A program made the translations under genes and the position numbers. From Acidianus sp. HS-5 (GTDB taxonomy: Archaea; Thermoproteota; Thermoprotei_A; Sulfolobales; Sulfolobaceae), in assembly GCF_021655615.1 (NCBI RefSeq), contig NZ_AP025245.1, forward strand, positions 1,364,001 to 1,428,000: a stretch of 64,000 bases of DNA. The letters are read 5' to 3'. Of the stretch, positions 36,612-44,406 are shown one piece after another (position 1 is the stretch's first letter; each line of letters starts with the position of its first letter). Under the pieces are notes generated by a model. It ran no database searches and was not told the DNA's origin. It saw only the letters and a list, made by a program, of their open reading frames with translations.

Positions 36612-37310
36612 ATGAACTATGATGTAACACTAAAGATCAAGAGGTATTCTAAGGAGAAAGGAAGTTGGTGGCAGGAATATAGGCTGACAGTAGATAGATT
36701 CACTACCGTTGTAGAGGCATTAAGGAGGATAAAAACAGAACAAGATCCTACGTTGTCCTTTAGGGCTTCATGTCACATGGCTGTTTGTGGAAGTTGTGGA
36801 ATGAAGATTAACGGAAAACCCAAGCTTGCATGTAAAACTCTTATAGCAAATGAAGGGAAGAAGGAAATTATCATAGAACCTATGGATAATTTTCCAGTAA
36901 TCAAAGATCTAATAGTTGACCTTAATTCTGTTTATAAGAAAATGAATAAGATAATACCAAGAGTTTCGCCACCGGAAGAAGTTCTGCAAGGTAAAGAAAC
37001 AAGATTAAAACCTGAGGATCAAAAAGAACTTTGGAGTTTCGCCCAATGTATAATTTGCGGTCTCTGTTATTCCGCCTGCCCCGTTGTTGAGACTAATAAA
37101 GATTTCCTAGGTCCTGCAGTACTAGCTATGACTTACAGGTTTTCAGCAGATCCTAGAGATACCCTAGATAAGAAAAGGATGGAAATTGTTGACAATGCAA
37201 TAATAGGCATATGGGACTGCAGGGTTGCGGGTTCTTGCTCTGTCGTTTGCCCAAGGAATGTAGATCCTTCATTAGCAATACAAAAATTGAAGGAGATGAG
37301 TATGAAATGA
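36612..37310 (+). CDS. SdhB/FrdB-like iron-sulfur subunit
   Basis: 232 residues. N-terminal ferredoxin domain with FRASCHMAVCGSCGMKINGK and a later LACKTL (the [2Fe-2S] ligands), then the helical domain with CIICGLCYSACPV ([4Fe-4S]) and CRVAGSCSVVCPRNVDPSLA. The pattern is that of succinate dehydrogenase/fumarate reductase. Two b-type membrane subunit genes follow with ATGA overlaps, but no flavoprotein gene is next to them. Confidence 0.9.
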   Translation: MNYDVTLKIKRYSKEKGSWWQEYRLTVDRFTTVVEALRRIKTEQDPTLSFRASCHMAVCGSCGMKINGKPKLACKTLIANEGKKEIIIEPMDNFPVIKDLIVDLNSVYKKMNKIIPRVSPPEEVLQGKETRLKPEDQKELWSFAQCIICGLCYSACPVVETNKDFLGPAVLAMTYRFSADPRDTLDKKRMEIVDNAIIGIWDCRVAGSCSVVCPRNVDPSLAIQKLKEMSMK

Positions 37311-37663
37311 TCTGGCTTTCAAGGTTAAATCTCGAGAGGGTATTAGCGTTACTTCATAAGATAACTGGATGGACAATATTAGGTTATTTAATTGCTCACG
37401 TAATTTTCGTAAATAGGTTAGCTCACGGAGAATTAGTAGAACCGGAAGTTTTCAAATACTTCTTGGCGGTATTTGGCAGTATAGTTGTATTTCATGCGAT
37501 GAACGGAATACGTATAATCTTAGTGGAAACTGGACATTTGATTCCTAAACGGCATTTGGAAGAACCTTGGATTTACTATAAACCTCACAGGATCTATGTA
37601 TGGTTAATGATAATAATTACCGTAGCGTCGTTCTTTATAGGTCTTTATCTGGTGATAAGATGA
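37307..37663 (+). CDS. SdhC-like cytochrome b membrane subunit
   Basis: 118 residues, ATG 37307 inside the ATGA junction with the FeS gene. Three helices with RVLALLHKITGWTILGYLIAH and IVVFHAMNGIRIILVE, the two classic SdhC signatures; the His residues are candidate haem b ligands. It supplies the quinone site with the next subunit. The classic type differs from the cysteine-rich SdhE-type anchors known from other Sulfolobales. Confidence 0.82.
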   Translation: MIWLSRLNLERVLALLHKITGWTILGYLIAHVIFVNRLAHGELVEPEVFKYFLAVFGSIVVFHAMNGIRIILVETGHLIPKRHLEEPWIYYKPHRIYVWLMIIITVASFFIGLYLVIR

Positions 37664-37983
37664 GGGAGTCGAAATTAAGATTCTGGGGAGTATATATTAC
37701 TGGGATAATAACTCTCTTCTTACTCTCTCTTCACTTCTTTATGCTATTTGCTAATAATATGAGCTTTGACGTTAGAACTTCACCTCCAGTAGTTAACGAA
37801 TACTTAAGCAATACTGCATACTATGCATTACTTGGTCTTCTATTAGTTGTAGCGTTTACTCACGGATTGCTCGGCATAAGGAGAAGCATGTACGACTTCG
37901 GGCTTAAAAGAGGAGTAAAGGATGTAATCATAGGAGGTATAATTTTGCTGATAATTTTACTATTTTTCTATCTTACTACTTAG
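37660..37983 (+). CDS. SdhD-like membrane subunit
   Basis: 107 residues from ATG 37660 (ATGA overlap with the previous gene; GGTGAT lies just upstream). Three helices, with LLSLHFFMLFANN in the first and LLLVVAFTHGLLGIRRSM in the second, where His residues are expected to bind haem b and quinone. It completes a four-subunit-type enzyme apart from the missing flavoprotein. Confidence 0.78.
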   Translation: MRESKLRFWGVYITGIITLFLLSLHFFMLFANNMSFDVRTSPPVVNEYLSNTAYYALLGLLLVVAFTHGLLGIRRSMYDFGLKRGVKDVIIGGIILLIILLFFYLTT

Positions 37984-38110
37984 CTTAGAGATGCTGTAAG
38001 TTGATAAACTAATATATTTCTTATAAGGAATATTTCTAATATTTTATATTACTACAATATATACCTTCTCAATCTAGATAAGAATTATTAACTTTCATGA
38101 GAAGAATAAA

Positions 38111-38620
38111 ATGATGATCTCTGGAAATTTATTTAAAGGTAATATTGTCAGCATGATTGCATCAATATTTATTCTTTCCCTCCTCGTTCTCTTGGATATC
38201 TACGGTATAAATTACGCATTCTCAACTGTTTCTAAAATAATAATGTGGATAATATGGATTTTGGCAATTCCTTCTTATCTTTCTTATAAATCCTCCTTAC
38301 TGGAGAAGAGGAATATCCTGGAGTTTTTAGCGCCTATAGCAATTATAATAACCTTTATCGGGCTTATTTTCTTAAGCCTTGGAGAATTTTTAGGTATTGA
38401 GCTTATAGTCTTAGGATATATATTTGAGCCTATTGCAGGTATTTCAATTTTTCTTACTTTAAGGAAGGTGAATCTTCTTTTCTCTTCCCTCTTCTTTTAT
38501 GGTGCAATAATTTTCACTGCGGGTTTACCTTTATTCCTAATTAACCTAGGAATAATTGCAATTATCGGCGATCTAATAAAGATGTCAGGGCTAGTTTACT
38601 TTATATATAAATTTAAATAA
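38111..38620 (+). CDS. Multi-pass membrane protein, unknown function
   Basis: 169 residues with five or six hydrophobic helices and very few charged residues. Resembles small archaeal DUF-type membrane proteins such as DUF973, but I cannot assign it firmly. Stand-alone gene after the sdh-like set. Confidence 0.5.
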   Translation: MMISGNLFKGNIVSMIASIFILSLLVLLDIYGINYAFSTVSKIIMWIIWILAIPSYLSYKSSLLEKRNILEFLAPIAIIITFIGLIFLSLGEFLGIELIVLGYIFEPIAGISIFLTLRKVNLLFSSLFFYGAIIFTAGLPLFLINLGIIAIIGDLIKMSGLVYFIYKFK

Positions 38621-38649
38621 ATTTATTTTAGAATTTTGATGTTATATCA

Positions 38650-38877
38650 TTAAATGCCAACTATACTCTCGAAAGGTTTCATAAATCTGGGTACTGATGA
38701 ATACGTTGGAGGTATCTCTTTACTCCTGAATCTCTTCGGCTTCTCGAAAACAACTAGAGCATATTTGGACATTGTCTTCAAGAATTTGTCCTTTCTCTTC
38801 TCTCTTATATATCCTTCAAGGTAAGCATGATATTTACTAAATCTTATCGAATTAAGTACTTTTAATATTTCTTTCAA
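38650..38877 (-). CDS. Hypothetical basic protein, 75 aa
   Basis: Lys/Arg-rich small protein (KFLKTMSKYALVVFEKPKRFRSK) with a C-terminal IPPTYSSVPRF segment. It begins 2 bases after the stop of the frameshifted gene upstream, so both probably belonged to one transcript. No family recognised. Confidence 0.45.
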   Translation of the reverse strand: MKEILKVLNSIRFSKYHAYLEGYIREKRKDKFLKTMSKYALVVFEKPKRFRSKEIPPTYSSVPRFMKPFESIVGI

Positions 38878-38879
38878 TA

Positions 38880-39354
38880 TTAGTAAATTATCGTATCCTC
38901 TATCGCTCTCTTCGCTATAACCTTCTTTTCCGCATTCAAAATCATATGCAATATGTCGAGTTCATAAAGAACTTTATCGAGCTCAATTAATTTCTCTTCG
39001 GCTCTTGTTTCCTCTATTTCCTCATAAAGCTTAGCTCTCTCATCTAGGTTTCTATTGTATAACGAGATATCTTGATAAATTGAATCTATATACTTGTCTT
39101 CTTCTCCTCTAAACTCACTAAGAGATTTTTCAATATTGCTAAACTCCACTATTCCTTCATTTTTATAATCAAAATAAAAAATTAATAATTGCCAAGACCT
39201 CATCAAGTAATCCGTTTATAAACGAGACTTCCTCCAAATAGGAGTTTCTCTCAAAATATTTCCCTTCCTCAGGTTGAAAATCTCCAAGCTTAACAGGGCA
39301 TGCGGAGATAGAATTAGCTAACTCTCTAGGGAAAAGCATGTAAACTTTCAGCAT
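38880..39354 (-). pseudogene. Gene broken by a frameshift in a T6 run; product unrecognised
   Basis: One frame (ATG 39354) reads MLKVYMLFPRELAN to GLLDEVLAIINFLF and stops at about 39169. Removing one T from the T6 run just before the stop gives INFYFDYKNEGIVEF and then continues to 38880 through a Glu/Leu-rich helical region. The restored protein would be about 157 residues. It may be a natural mutation, a sequencing error or programmed slippage. No family recognised. Confidence 0.55.
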
Positions 39355-39360
39355 AGCTCC

Positions 39361-39749
39361 GGAATTATCATGAATAATTATTAAATCTTATACTTAATAA
39401 AAAATTTGATTTGATACTCGTAAATAATGGTATCTTAGTTCAAAGAAGAGTGAAGTATAGTGACAAGGCCTTCGATCAGTGTTTTGGTTTTATCTTTATA
39501 AATATCATCATAAATAAATACTTCTATTTATGCTAAAGAATAGTTTCATTTTCGCATAAATAATATCATAAATAAGGAGAGTTAGCCATTAGATAAATAT
39601 AAGATATAATGAAAATTGACTAGCAAAAGTATAACCATAAGCGTACAGAGAAATTTCATAATTCATTATAAACCTATGGATTAATTATAACGAGCATAAT
39701 TGAGAATAACTACGTAAATTTTATTCTTCACTTTTCTTTGATTTTACTT
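39361..39749. other. Intergenic region with a 9-bp inverted repeat
   Basis: About 390 bases without a gene. TATTTATGC (39525-39533) and GCATAAATA (39554-39562) form a perfect inverted repeat 20 bases apart. The string atcataaata also occurs directly repeated around 39507 and 39566. It could be the end of a lost mobile element or a regulator site of the transporter at 39750. Confidence 0.4.
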
Positions 39750-40934
39750 ATGAGATCATATATTCATGCAGTGATTTCATCAACTTTAGCATGGACAGGT
39801 AACGTTTACGATCTGGTATTATTGACTTTCGTATATCCTTTCATGGAGAAGCTCTTTGGTTTATCCTTCTTTCAACTTACAGTATTGTTCTCTTTAGGTC
39901 TTATAGGGAGAGTTATAGGGGCAGTGATATTCGGAAGAATTGCGGATTACAAAGGAAGGAAAGTAGTAAATATTATAGGTACTGCAGGTTACTCAATTTT
40001 CCAGGCAATATTTGCGTTTTCCTCTATTTATGCGGTACTTTTGATAGTTAGAGGGATTCAAGGGGTTTTCATGGGTGCTCAGTGGACTTCCGGAACAGTG
40101 CTAGCAATTGAACAGTCACCAAAACAAAAGCTTCAGCTAGTTAATAGTGTAGTTCAATCCGGTTATGCATTAGGTTACGCACTTACTGGAGTAACTTACA
40201 TGTTCATGAGTAGTAATCTAACCTCCCTAGAAGGTTACAGGATATTCGTGCTGACAGGTTCACTGCCCCTCATCTTAGTGCCTTATATTCACTTTAAAGT
40301 AACAGAGAACTTTAAGCAAGAAATTGTTACAAGGAAGGTAAGCGTAAAGGATTATTCACCATATTTCATAAGAGCCGTAATTTCAATGTCAGGGATGTTC
40401 ATAGCTTATCTATCAATTTTCAGCATTTACCCAGATTTTGCTAAATGCTTTGGTCATTTTCCTGCATATTACGTAGGGCTTTTAATGGCTGTTGCTAACG
40501 GTATTCAAGGGGCATTTTACATCATTTTCGGTAGATTATCTTACCGCTTTAGTATATTTAGATTAATATATGCTGGAGTGGCATTCATGATATTCTCAAC
40601 TTTCCTATCAATGCCTGTATTATCATTCATGGTATCATTGCCATTAATGTCTGCAGGAGTCTTCATTTATGCCTTTGCAAACGGCTTTTGGCCTTTGATT
40701 TCTGGTATTGCTGCTAGTAGTGTCCCTCCAGAAGTTAGGGCGTTTTTGACGGGCACCGCTTATAATATTGGTGCAGTTGCTGGTGGTGTAGTATCAGCGT
40801 TAATTGGCGGAATTATTGATGCTTTCGGAATGGCTTCATTACCTTACTTTGTTGATGGAATAGAATTTGTATCGTTACTTGCAGTATTTTACTCAATGTT
40901 TACTTGGCCTAGAAAGGTTGTTGTTTCTTCGTAA
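39750..40934 (+). CDS. MFS transporter of the metabolite:H+ symporter type
   Basis: 394 residues from ATG 39750. Twelve helices with FGRIADYKGRKVVN between helices 2 and 3 (motif A) and RGIQGVFMGAQWTSGTVLAI in helix 4, typical of sugar/organic-acid symporters. YTPY-like SPYFIRAV lies at the middle loop. Probably imports an organic acid or aromatic compound; substrate unknown. Confidence 0.82.
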   Translation: MRSYIHAVISSTLAWTGNVYDLVLLTFVYPFMEKLFGLSFFQLTVLFSLGLIGRVIGAVIFGRIADYKGRKVVNIIGTAGYSIFQAIFAFSSIYAVLLIVRGIQGVFMGAQWTSGTVLAIEQSPKQKLQLVNSVVQSGYALGYALTGVTYMFMSSNLTSLEGYRIFVLTGSLPLILVPYIHFKVTENFKQEIVTRKVSVKDYSPYFIRAVISMSGMFIAYLSIFSIYPDFAKCFGHFPAYYVGLLMAVANGIQGAFYIIFGRLSYRFSIFRLIYAGVAFMIFSTFLSMPVLSFMVSLPLMSAGVFIYAFANGFWPLISGIAASSVPPEVRAFLTGTAYNIGAVAGGVVSALIGGIIDAFGMASLPYFVDGIEFVSLLAVFYSMFTWPRKVVVSS

Positions 40935-41007
40935 TTGATCGTAAAATATTTAATAAAAATATTAATTATTTATTATATCTAAGATTATTTTCATTTACAA
41001 TCAAAAA

Positions 41008-41253
41008 TTAGATTTTCTTAAATCCATACAGTAATCCTAGACTTATAAGTATAAGGACTATAAGAATAAGAGAAGATGATATTGACGAGATAATTACAAG
41101 TCCCAAGAAGCCTAGAATTGCTGACAACTTAATTTTTGTCTTTCTAGGAGCCCTTGGATAAATGATGTTCAACAAAGTGTAAACTACTATCGATATTACT
41201 CCAAGAATTCCGATAATGATTAAGATTGGCATTAGATAATTTATTATCATCAT
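41008..41253 (-). CDS. Small two-helix membrane protein
   Basis: 81 residues: one helix near the N-terminus (LMPILIIIGILGVISIVVY), a basic loop (YPRAPRKTKIK) and a long C-terminal hydrophobic region. No family recognised. Confidence 0.5.
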   Translation of the reverse strand: MMIINYLMPILIIIGILGVISIVVYTLLNIIYPRAPRKTKIKLSAILGFLGLVIISSISSSLILIVLILISLGLLYGFKKI

Positions 41254-41309
41254 AATTAATGTCTTATTAATTGTATATAAAGACTGTGTTCATTTATGAA
41301 AGTTCAGTC

Positions 41310-41638
41310 TTAAAATTCCTCGTAAACGTCTATAAACCTCTTGTACCATTCCTCGTAAATTTTTAGAGTAACTATGTGGAGTTCTAAAGGATCACTAAAG
41401 CCTAACCTTTTATGTATCTTTAAAGCAATTTCCGCCCTCTTCCAAACGTCGTGGCAAGATCGGTAATTATTAAAACGTCTATGTCACTATCTACTCTGTA
41501 GTTACCTCTGGCAATTGATCCGAAAAGAATTACTCTACAGTTTTTGTCTATTTCTTCTACACAAATCTTCTTTATTTCCCTAACGTAATCTCTAGCATTT
41601 TGAAGGATTTCTTTTCTCTTATTCCACCAATTTGACAT
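41310..41638 (-). pseudogene. Frameshifted MNT nucleotidyltransferase, antitoxin half of a broken HEPN/MNT pair
   Basis: The intact part has VILFGSIARGNYRVDSDIDVLIITD, the GS-x-DxD signature of minimal nucleotidyltransferases. After DLATTF the frame stops early at 41420, but one base over the sequence continues as WKRAEIALKIHKRLGF and ends YKRFIDVYEEF before a stop at 41310-41312. This is the normal C-terminal part of such proteins, so one base was lost or gained. Confidence 0.75.
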
Positions 41639-41980
41639 TTAGGATCACTTTAACTACATTATATGCTCTCTCAACTACCACAGCTGAATATGGAAAATAT
41701 CTTGATGCTATATAAGAATCTCTGACCTCTAATGTTGTTGCCTTATCGTTTCTTATCTTCCTTAAATTATCATTATTAGTCATTTCTATAACATCATCTA
41801 AAAGTTTCATAACGTCATGAGTCTTTTCAAAACTACTCTTATGTTGAAATAGTGCGTATTTAAGACCTAACTGCAATGCATGCTCTAAGTTAAAGATAGC
41901 TAAATTATATTTTTAATATTTCTCTCTGCTAAAAAGTCTAAAGCATTTCTCTTTAATGCACTGCCATAGTAACATGTCAT
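41619..41980 (-). pseudogene. Frameshifted HEPN-domain gene, toxin half of the broken pair
   Basis: From ATG 41980 the frame reads MTCYYGSALKRNALDFLAER and NIKNII, then stops. A one-base shift restores YNLAIFNLEHALQLGLKYALF, the typical HEPN second helix, and continues to 41619 with SRYFPYSAVVVERAYNVV. It overlaps the MNT gene start by 20 bases. Both genes of the pair are thus broken, unlike the intact pair at 53038-53843. Confidence 0.7.
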
Positions 41981-42117
41981 AGGATAAAAAGTGAAACGTA
42001 AATTTAGTTGAAAACTAAGCTTTCTTAGATTTTGCACAAAATTGTGTTTTATATTTCAGAGTTTCATTTTCTTCTAGTGAAAGATTAAATACTAATCTTT
42101 ATTTTAACTAATATAAG

Positions 42118-42495
42118 ATGAGTATAACTACAAGTGCAGAAGTTTACTATGAGGAAGCAGAAGAGTTATTGTCCAAGGGTGATCTTGTTCAAGCTTCAGA
42201 AAAGTATTATAAGGCTGCTGAGGAGGCAATAAAGCTCCTAGTTATAGAAAACAACCTAAAAGAAATAGCAAAGGAAGCTCAAGAAAATGGTTGGGATTCT
42301 AAAACGTTAAATGACGCCGTTACTGAACTTTCTTATAAGGTTGGCGACAATATAATTAGCATGTGGGCATCCGCAGTGACTCTTCTAACTGCAAGGTATT
42401 ACTTAGATAAAGATTTAATACAAGAATATAAGAAAGACGTTAAGACGTTAGTTGAGAAAGCCAAGCAAAGATTTAATATTAAAGTTCTTGAATGA
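42118..42495 (+). CDS. PaREP1-family protein, first of a tandem pair
   Basis: 125 residues, all-helical, with SAEVYYEEAEELLSKGDLVQ and ASEKYYKAAEEAIKLLVIE, the PaREP1 signature. Bases 42175-42267 are identical to 42515-42607 in the next gene. Function unknown; the fold is thought to be HEPN-related. Confidence 0.82.
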   Translation: MSITTSAEVYYEEAEELLSKGDLVQASEKYYKAAEEAIKLLVIENNLKEIAKEAQENGWDSKTLNDAVTELSYKVGDNIISMWASAVTLLTARYYLDKDLIQEYKKDVKTLVEKAKQRFNIKVLE

Positions 42496-42607
42496 AGCTG
42501 AAAATCTTCTTTCTAAGGGTGATCTTGTTCAAGCTTCAGAAAAGTATTATAAGGCTGCTGAGGAGGCAATAAAGCTCCTAGTTATAGAAAACAACCTAAA
42601 AGAAATA
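42175..42607 (+). repeat. 93-base identical direct repeat in the PaREP1 pair
   Basis: 42175-42267 and 42515-42607 are identical over 93 bases, 340 bases apart, including third codon positions. Outside this block the two genes have diverged strongly. Confidence 0.9.
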
Positions 42608-42817
42608 ATTAAACAAGTTGAAAATAAGGGCAGATGGGAAAGCGAAAGCCTATTTAAAGCTTCTAAATTGTTACGAAATAAATATCCTGAAGTTATAATT
42701 CAATGGAGGAGCGCATGGACTCTTCACGTCGAAGGATTTCACGAAATGAGCCTAAACGAGAAAGAAGTCACGAAATTGAAAGAAGATGTTAGAAAATTAG
42801 TTGTAATCATTAAATAG
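42452..42817 (+). CDS. PaREP1-family protein, second of a tandem pair
   Basis: About 121 residues from TTG 42452 (a later TTG at 42488 is possible), starting inside the previous gene. The first half (LNEAENLLSKGDLVQASEKY and on) is identical in protein and DNA to the first copy, while the C-terminal half is quite different (RWESESLFKASKLL, WRSAWTLHVEGFHE). This points to a recent duplication or gene conversion limited to the front part. Confidence 0.78.
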   Translation: MRKPSKDLILKFLNEAENLLSKGDLVQASEKYYKAAEEAIKLLVIENNLKEIIKQVENKGRWESESLFKASKLLRNKYPEVIIQWRSAWTLHVEGFHEMSLNEKEVTKLKEDVRKLVVIIK

Positions 42818-42832
42818 TGACTTATTACGAGG

Positions 42833-43900
42833 CTAGTATTCCTCTAATATCGTGTACCTCACTATAGGGTCCGCAATCCTATACTCGTTACCTCCTTTTT
42901 CTATAAAACCCATCTTAAGTAAGTTCTTTAAATCTCTAGAGATGGTAGACGTTATTACTTTCTTCCCTGTCTGAGCAATAACGTAATTTACAATGTTCTT
43001 CCACCTTGCCTTACCTAAAGTTGCAATTGCCTTCATAATTGGTTCATAATAAGGACTCCTGGAAAAAGCCTCATCTAATTCCTTCTTCACGATTTTAGAA
43101 CCTAACGACTTCATCTCGTCAATTGCCTCCTCTCCCTTGTCTAAATATAACTTACCGAAATATACTAGCCAGCCCACTATTCCGTCAAGTTCAGAAACTG
43201 CGTTATCCAATACCTCATCTTCTACGTTAACTCCTAACTCCTTAAAGCCTGCCTTTAAGAACTCCTTCGACTTCTCTTCATCGAAAGGTTTTAATTCAAC
43301 GCTAACATAGTACCTGCCGTAAAAGTCAGAAGCTGGATCGTTTATTCCTATGAAATCGTGTAGCAAACCTACTTCGCTTCCCGTGAATATTAGAGTTATA
43401 TTTTTTAAATAATCATATACGTGAGCTAAAAGTGGTTTAATGCCCACAGTAGAGTACCTTAAATATTGCGCTTCATCAAACACTATAACAACTTTTCCTA
43501 ACTCATTTAATGCCTCAAAAATTTTGCTTATATTACTCCTTATTTCCTCTAAAGGTAATTTTGCTTTTAATGGATATTCTAACGAGAGGTTTAGCTTTGA
43601 TAGCAAGTCCTTAATTCTTTCCTTTCTACTCAGTTTTAAAAGCTCTGAGTAGAGTTCCTCGTAAAACTTTTCAGCAGGAACTTTTTTAGATACGTCGTCG
43701 TAGATTTTCCTTATGTCTATGAAAATGTAATTCACGTTTAAAGAGTTAAGAGTTGACAATACTAAGCTGGATTTTCCAGTCCTCTTTAAGCCTAGAACTA
43801 CTATCATTCTCTCGTTTAAACTCCTTTTTAACTTATCTATTTCACTCTCACGATCAAATAAATCTTTAATTGAATCTTTAGGTTCTGTTGAAAATAGCAA
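42833..43900 (-). CDS. Archaeal STAND-type ATPase
   Basis: 355 residues, TTG start after GGGGTGATAC. An AAA+ core with Walker A GLKRTGKSS (37-45) and Walker B VIVFDEAQYLRY (about 137), sensor FTGSEVG, and a C-terminal winged helix (VITSTISRDLKNLLKMGFIE). The family is greatly expanded in Sulfolobales and its function is unknown; it is often linked to mobile or toxin-like loci. The start codon sits in a repeated leader sequence. Confidence 0.82.
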   Translation of the reverse strand: MLFSTEPKDSIKDLFDRESEIDKLKRSLNERMIVVLGLKRTGKSSLVLSTLNSLNVNYIFIDIRKIYDDVSKKVPAEKFYEELYSELLKLSRKERIKDLLSKLNLSLEYPLKAKLPLEEIRSNISKIFEALNELGKVVIVFDEAQYLRYSTVGIKPLLAHVYDYLKNITLIFTGSEVGLLHDFIGINDPASDFYGRYYVSVELKPFDEEKSKEFLKAGFKELGVNVEDEVLDNAVSELDGIVGWLVYFGKLYLDKGEEAIDEMKSLGSKIVKKELDEAFSRSPYYEPIMKAIATLGKARWKNIVNYVIAQTGKKVITSTISRDLKNLLKMGFIEKGGNEYRIADPIVRYTILEEY

Positions 43901-43931
43901 GTATCACCCCTGATACTTAGTATCACCCCTG
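43899..43931 (-). repeat. Duplicated ribosome-site block and hairpin at the ATPase start
   Basis: AAGTATCA-CCCC-TGATACTT (43899-43918) is a perfect 8-bp inverted repeat that covers the TTG start. AGTATCACCCCTG appears again at 43919-43931. Read on the minus strand, GGGGTGATAC is a Shine-Dalgarno-like block in two copies. The hairpin could hide the start codon. Confidence 0.6.
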
Positions 43932-43999
43932 CTAATAAAAACGTTTATGATTAGATTACTTTTAGTTAACCTAATAGCGTAGAAAAATGAGAGAAAACT

Positions 44000-44282
44000 C
44001 TTAGTTTGACTAACTTAACCAAAGACCATAGGATGGCAATTATTCACGCCGGAGATTTAAACGAGCTCGAGGAGAAGCTCAAAAAGATAAAGGATGAAAC
44101 GAAATACTTGTTTTTCACATAAAAAGGTCGGTAAAGTCAGCGTTGAGTTGAAGTGTGACTATTGCGGTGGTGTAATTAAGGGATCTCCTTTAATTCTTAA
44201 GTAAGGTAGAAAGACGTATTATGCTTATTGTAAAGCCTGCCTTGATGGACTGAAAAATCGAATTAAAAACAAGAGGGATTAA
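44000..44282 (+). pseudogene. Remnant of a TRASH-domain (copper regulator-like) gene
   Basis: The first frame reads LTNLTKDHRMAIIHAGDLNE and LEEKLKKIKDETKYLFFT, then stops. A second frame reads KVGKVSVELKCDYCGGVIKG, SPLILK, a stop, then GRKTYYAYCKACLDGLKNR. The C-x2-C and C-x2-C spacing and the YY-x-Y-C context are those of TRASH metal-binding domains, found in the copper regulator/metallochaperone of the Sulfolobales cop operon. It has at least one frameshift and one stop and no copper pump beside it. Confidence 0.6.
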
Positions 44283-44406
44283 GTTTCGTAATTTCCGTTA
44301 GCTGGAATATCTCTAGAGGCTTACTTTAGAATATAATAATATATTAACTTACCAAACTCTTGATAAATTTAGCAATGAAAAATTGTTATCCAACGTTTAA
44401 GGTTAC

